Source: Proteobacteria bacterium UBA964
GTDB lineage: Bacteria; Pseudomonadota; Gammaproteobacteria; Steroidobacterales; Steroidobacteraceae
NCBI GenBank assembly: GCA_002292945.1
Contig: DBCG01000004.1
Coordinates: forward strand, 1 to 10,445
Direction of reading: 5' to 3'
Length of the DNA: 10,445 nt
Shown here: piece after piece, positions 8,603 to 10,445 of the stretch
How the letters are laid out: the number at the start of each line of letters is the position of its first letter
Numbering within the stretch: position 1 is the stretch's first letter
Made by a program: the position numbers and the translations under genes
The notes under the pieces: generated by a model
Databases searched by the model: none
Seen by the model: only the letters and a program-made list of their open reading frames with translations
Told to the model about the DNA's origin: nothing

Positions 8603-9378
8603 CATCGTTGCGTGGGGGCGGCAGCGGCGTCGGCCCGCATCTTTACATCCCGATAGCCTGCGAGCAGCGCAGTCCACAACGTTTCATTGAACCGCCCTGC
8701 AGGCAGCGCATCGCAGATCTTCAGGACCGACCGCCGCAGACGCACCAGATTGGAATCGCACCAAAGACCGGGTTCGCGCAGGTCGCCACGGTCGAAGTCG
8801 ATGAGCCACCAGCGCTGAGCGTCGTCCACGAGGATGTTGTGGGCGTTGAGGTCGGCGTGGAACACGTGCTTGTGATGGAACTGCGCGACCAACCGACCGA
8901 CCGCGATCCAGTCGGCGACCTGCAGCGTGCCCGTCGACAAACGCTCGGCGAGCGTCTGGGTGCCCGGGATCATCTCGGTGATCAGATCGCCGCGATAGAA
9001 AAGACCGTCACGCACCACTCTCGCACCGATAGGCGCCGGTACCGGCAGGCCGATGGCATGCAGATGGATGAGCAACAAGAACTCGCGTACCGGCCGCGTC
9101 GAGAGCTCCCGCCGGAAGAGATAGCGATCCGCGGACAGGCGTGCCATGAGGCCGCCGCGCCGATAGTGCCGCAGCGCATATCGCCGGCCGCCGTCCTCGA
9201 AAAAGAGCGTCGTGCCGCGGCCGTGTGCCGCACCGCGGATCGCGCCACGCGCCGCCCACCATGCCGGCTCGAACCAGAAGGCGCTGAAATTGTCGGCGCT
9301 CAGGGGCTCGTATAGCATGACCGACGCACCGTCCTGCTCCCGCCGGATGCCGGGACCGATCACGCGCCAATCGAACAT
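8602..9378 (-). CDS. kdkA: 3-deoxy-D-manno-octulosonic acid (Kdo) kinase
   Basis: This 258-residue protein matches the KdkA/RfaP kinase-like family, which uses ATP to phosphorylate lipid-A-linked Kdo (O-4 in Haemophilus) in the cytoplasm. Visible elements are the nucleotide loop AHGRGTT (residues 51-57), then ALRHYRRGGL and the catalytic loop HADLNAHNIL (His174, Asp176, Asn181). The metal-binding segment LIDFD has Asp194 in place of a DFG aspartate. YRGDLITEMIPG resembles the family's central strand. The start at 9378 is set by an excellent ribosome site: AGGGAGGG is complementary to 9387-9394, with its GGAGG core (9388-9392) 9 bases before the ATG. In-frame starts as far as 9450 would enter the divergent gene. 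Its stop overlaps the waaA start (ATGATG), so the two form an operon and probably act in sequence on the same acceptor. Confidence 0.93.
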   Translation of the reverse strand: MFDWRVIGPGIRREQDGASVMLYEPLSADNFSAFWFEPAWWAARGAIRGAAHGRGTTLFFEDGGRRYALRHYRRGGLMARLSADRYLFRRELSTRPVREFLLLIHLHAIGLPVPAPIGARVVRDGLFYRGDLITEMIPGTQTLAERLSTGTLQVADWIAVGRLVAQFHHKHVFHADLNAHNILVDDAQRWWLIDFDRGDLREPGLWCDSNLVRLRRSVLKICDALPAGRFNETLWTALLAGYRDVKMRADAAAAPTQR

Positions 9379-9397
9379 GCCCGAAACCCTCCCTGCC

Positions 9398-10441
9398 ATG
9401 ACCCCACCCGCGACCGTCTGTCTGTTGCGGCTGTCTGCCATCGGCGACACCTGTCATGTCGTACCGTTGCTGCGCACGCTGCAGCGCGCGTGGCCGCAGA
9501 CCCTCTTCACATGGCTCATCGGCCGGGCCGAAGCGCGCCTGATGGTGCCGTTGTTGCCCGAGGTCGAGTTTATCACCGTCGACAAGCGTGCCGGGCTCGC
9601 TGGACTGCGCGCGCTGCGCCGGAGCCTCGCCGACCGCCGCTTCGACCTTCTGCTGCATCTGCAGCTCTCGCTGCGCGCCAGCGCCGTGGCCGCAGTGGTG
9701 CCGGCGCGGCGCAAGCTGGGGTTCGACCGGGCACGCGCCCGTGAGCTTCAGTGGCTCTTCACGGATGCGAAGATCGCACCACGGCAACGCGAGCATGTGC
9801 TCGACAGCTTCCTCGGCTTCGCCGACGCCTGCGGCGTGCACGATCGCGTGCTTACCTGGGACCTGCCGCTGCCCGCCGATGCGCTGGACTATGCGCGCAC
9901 CCACATCCCCGAGGGCACGCGTGCCCTCGTGATCAGCGCCTGCTCGAGCCATGAGCGTCGCAACTGGCTGCCCGAGCGATATGCCGCGGTCGCCGCGCAC
10001 GCGGTGCGCCGTCATGGCCTCAAGGTCATCCTCGCCGGTGGTCCCGGACCCGTGGAACGCGCCATGGCCGACGCCATCATCGCAGCCTGCCACGAACCCC
10101 TCACCGACCAGGTCGGCAAGGACACCCTGCCCCAGATGCTCGCGCTGCTCGCGCGTGCGCAGGCACTCTTGGCCCCGGACACCGGTCCAGCCCACATGGC
10201 CACCATGGTCGGCACGCCCGTGGTCGGGCTCTACGCCTGTACGAACCCCGCGCGCAGCGGGCCGTACCTCTCGCGGCAATGGTGCGTCGACGCCTTCCCG
10301 CAGGCCACTGCGAAGTTCCGTGGCTCGACACCCGAGCGCCTGCCCTGGGCCACCAAGATCGAGGAACCGGGCGTGATGGCGCTGATCAGCGTCGAGGACA
10401 CCTGCAACCGGCTCGACGCCCTGCTAGCATCTCGCCCATGA
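9398..10441 (+). CDS. GT9 heptosyltransferase, OpsX-like (heptosyltransferase I)
   Basis: This 347-residue GT-B enzyme of family 9 is expected to transfer heptose from ADP-heptose to the Kdo of the LPS inner core in the cytoplasm. The first Rossmann unit begins CLLRLSAIGDTCHVVPLL (Asp17 is the usual catalytic acid-side position). It is followed by TWLIGRAEARL and the KLGFDRARARELQWLF segment typical of OpsX-type proteins. The second unit holds ISACSSHERRNWLPERYAAV, the donor-binding DTGPAHMATMVGTPVVGLY (from Asp261) and the ending LPWATKIE. Placement opposite kdkA recalls the kdkA-opsX pair of Haemophilus influenzae, which supports action on Kdo-phosphate. ATG 9398 leaves 19 bases to the kdkA start; ATG 9377 is also possible and would add seven residues. 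Neither has a good ribosome site. Its stop overlaps the next start. A role for a different inner-core heptose (WaaC or WaaF type) remains possible. Confidence 0.9.
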   Translation: MTPPATVCLLRLSAIGDTCHVVPLLRTLQRAWPQTLFTWLIGRAEARLMVPLLPEVEFITVDKRAGLAGLRALRRSLADRRFDLLLHLQLSLRASAVAAVVPARRKLGFDRARARELQWLFTDAKIAPRQREHVLDSFLGFADACGVHDRVLTWDLPLPADALDYARTHIPEGTRALVISACSSHERRNWLPERYAAVAAHAVRRHGLKVILAGGPGPVERAMADAIIAACHEPLTDQVGKDTLPQMLALLARAQALLAPDTGPAHMATMVGTPVVGLYACTNPARSGPYLSRQWCVDAFPQATAKFRGSTPERLPWATKIEEPGVMALISVEDTCNRLDALLASRP

Positions 10442-10445
10442 AAGA
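10438..10445 (+). CDS. Start of a further gene, cut by the window end
   Basis: An ATG overlaps the heptosyltransferase TGA by four bases (ATGA), the usual sign of translational coupling. Only Met-Lys and part of a third codon are visible, so its identity is unknown. Another LPS core gene would fit the context. Confidence 0.4.

Noticed and set aside
7430..8656. A 408-codon + strand open frame over waaA
   Set aside because: It is antisense to a well-supported Kdo transferase. Its translation is Arg/His/Gln-rich without recognisable motifs, as expected of a shadow frame.
9212..9376. Upstream extension of the heptosyltransferase frame
   Set aside because: It runs antisense through kdkA. The GT9 fold begins only a few residues after ATG 9398.
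9379..9450. Longer kdkA start at 9450 or 9399
   Set aside because: The extra residues have no family similarity and enter the divergent gene. ATG 9378 has a strong, well-spaced ribosome site.

Overview
The window (about 65-70% G+C by eye) looks like ordinary chromosome from a GC-rich Gram-negative bacterium, most likely a gammaproteobacterium. It carries lipopolysaccharide inner-core genes (waaA, kdkA, an OpsX-like heptosyltransferase), a TolC-type outer membrane channel, and a K+-independent-type proton-pumping pyrophosphatase. The linkage of a Pcm-like methyltransferase, tolC and waaA suggests a Xanthomonadales-like or neighbouring lineage, but this is inference. I see no mobile element, tRNA, rRNA, CRISPR array or phage gene. 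Coding density is very high, and the largest gap between genes is 96 bases.

Layout. (1) Positions 2-1426 hold the 3' two thirds of hppA on the + strand, followed by a perfect intrinsic terminator. (2) Positions 1507-2010 on the - strand encode a small, unrecognised exported protein. It is divergent from, and slightly overlaps, a two-domain M16 zinc protease (2002-4782, +). (3) After two hairpins come a Pcm-like methyltransferase (4879-5547), a single-domain rhodanese (5553-5873) and tolC (5944-7350), all on +. tolC appears to have its own extended -10 promoter, embedded in a 20-base AT-rich palindrome. (4) On the - strand, kdkA (Kdo kinase) and waaA (Kdo transferase) form an overlapping operon. 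The end of waaA overlaps the end of tolC by 38 bases. (5) Divergent from kdkA, with almost no space between, is a GT9 heptosyltransferase resembling OpsX (9398-10441, +). Its stop overlaps the start of another gene that runs off the window.

How the genes fit together. WaaA adds Kdo to lipid A precursor, KdkA would phosphorylate that Kdo, and the OpsX-type enzyme would add the first heptose. This is the inner-core scheme known from Haemophilus, in which one Kdo carries a phosphate. TolC is the outer membrane exit duct for efflux pumps or type I secretion. The M16 protease and the small exported protein are predicted to act in the periplasm. HppA couples pyrophosphate hydrolysis to proton export across the inner membrane.

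I did not find a clearly new biological system. The most worthwhile leads are the unknown exported protein opposite the M16 protease, the tolC palindrome, the non-canonical Pcm homologue and the mono-Kdo-phosphate core module.
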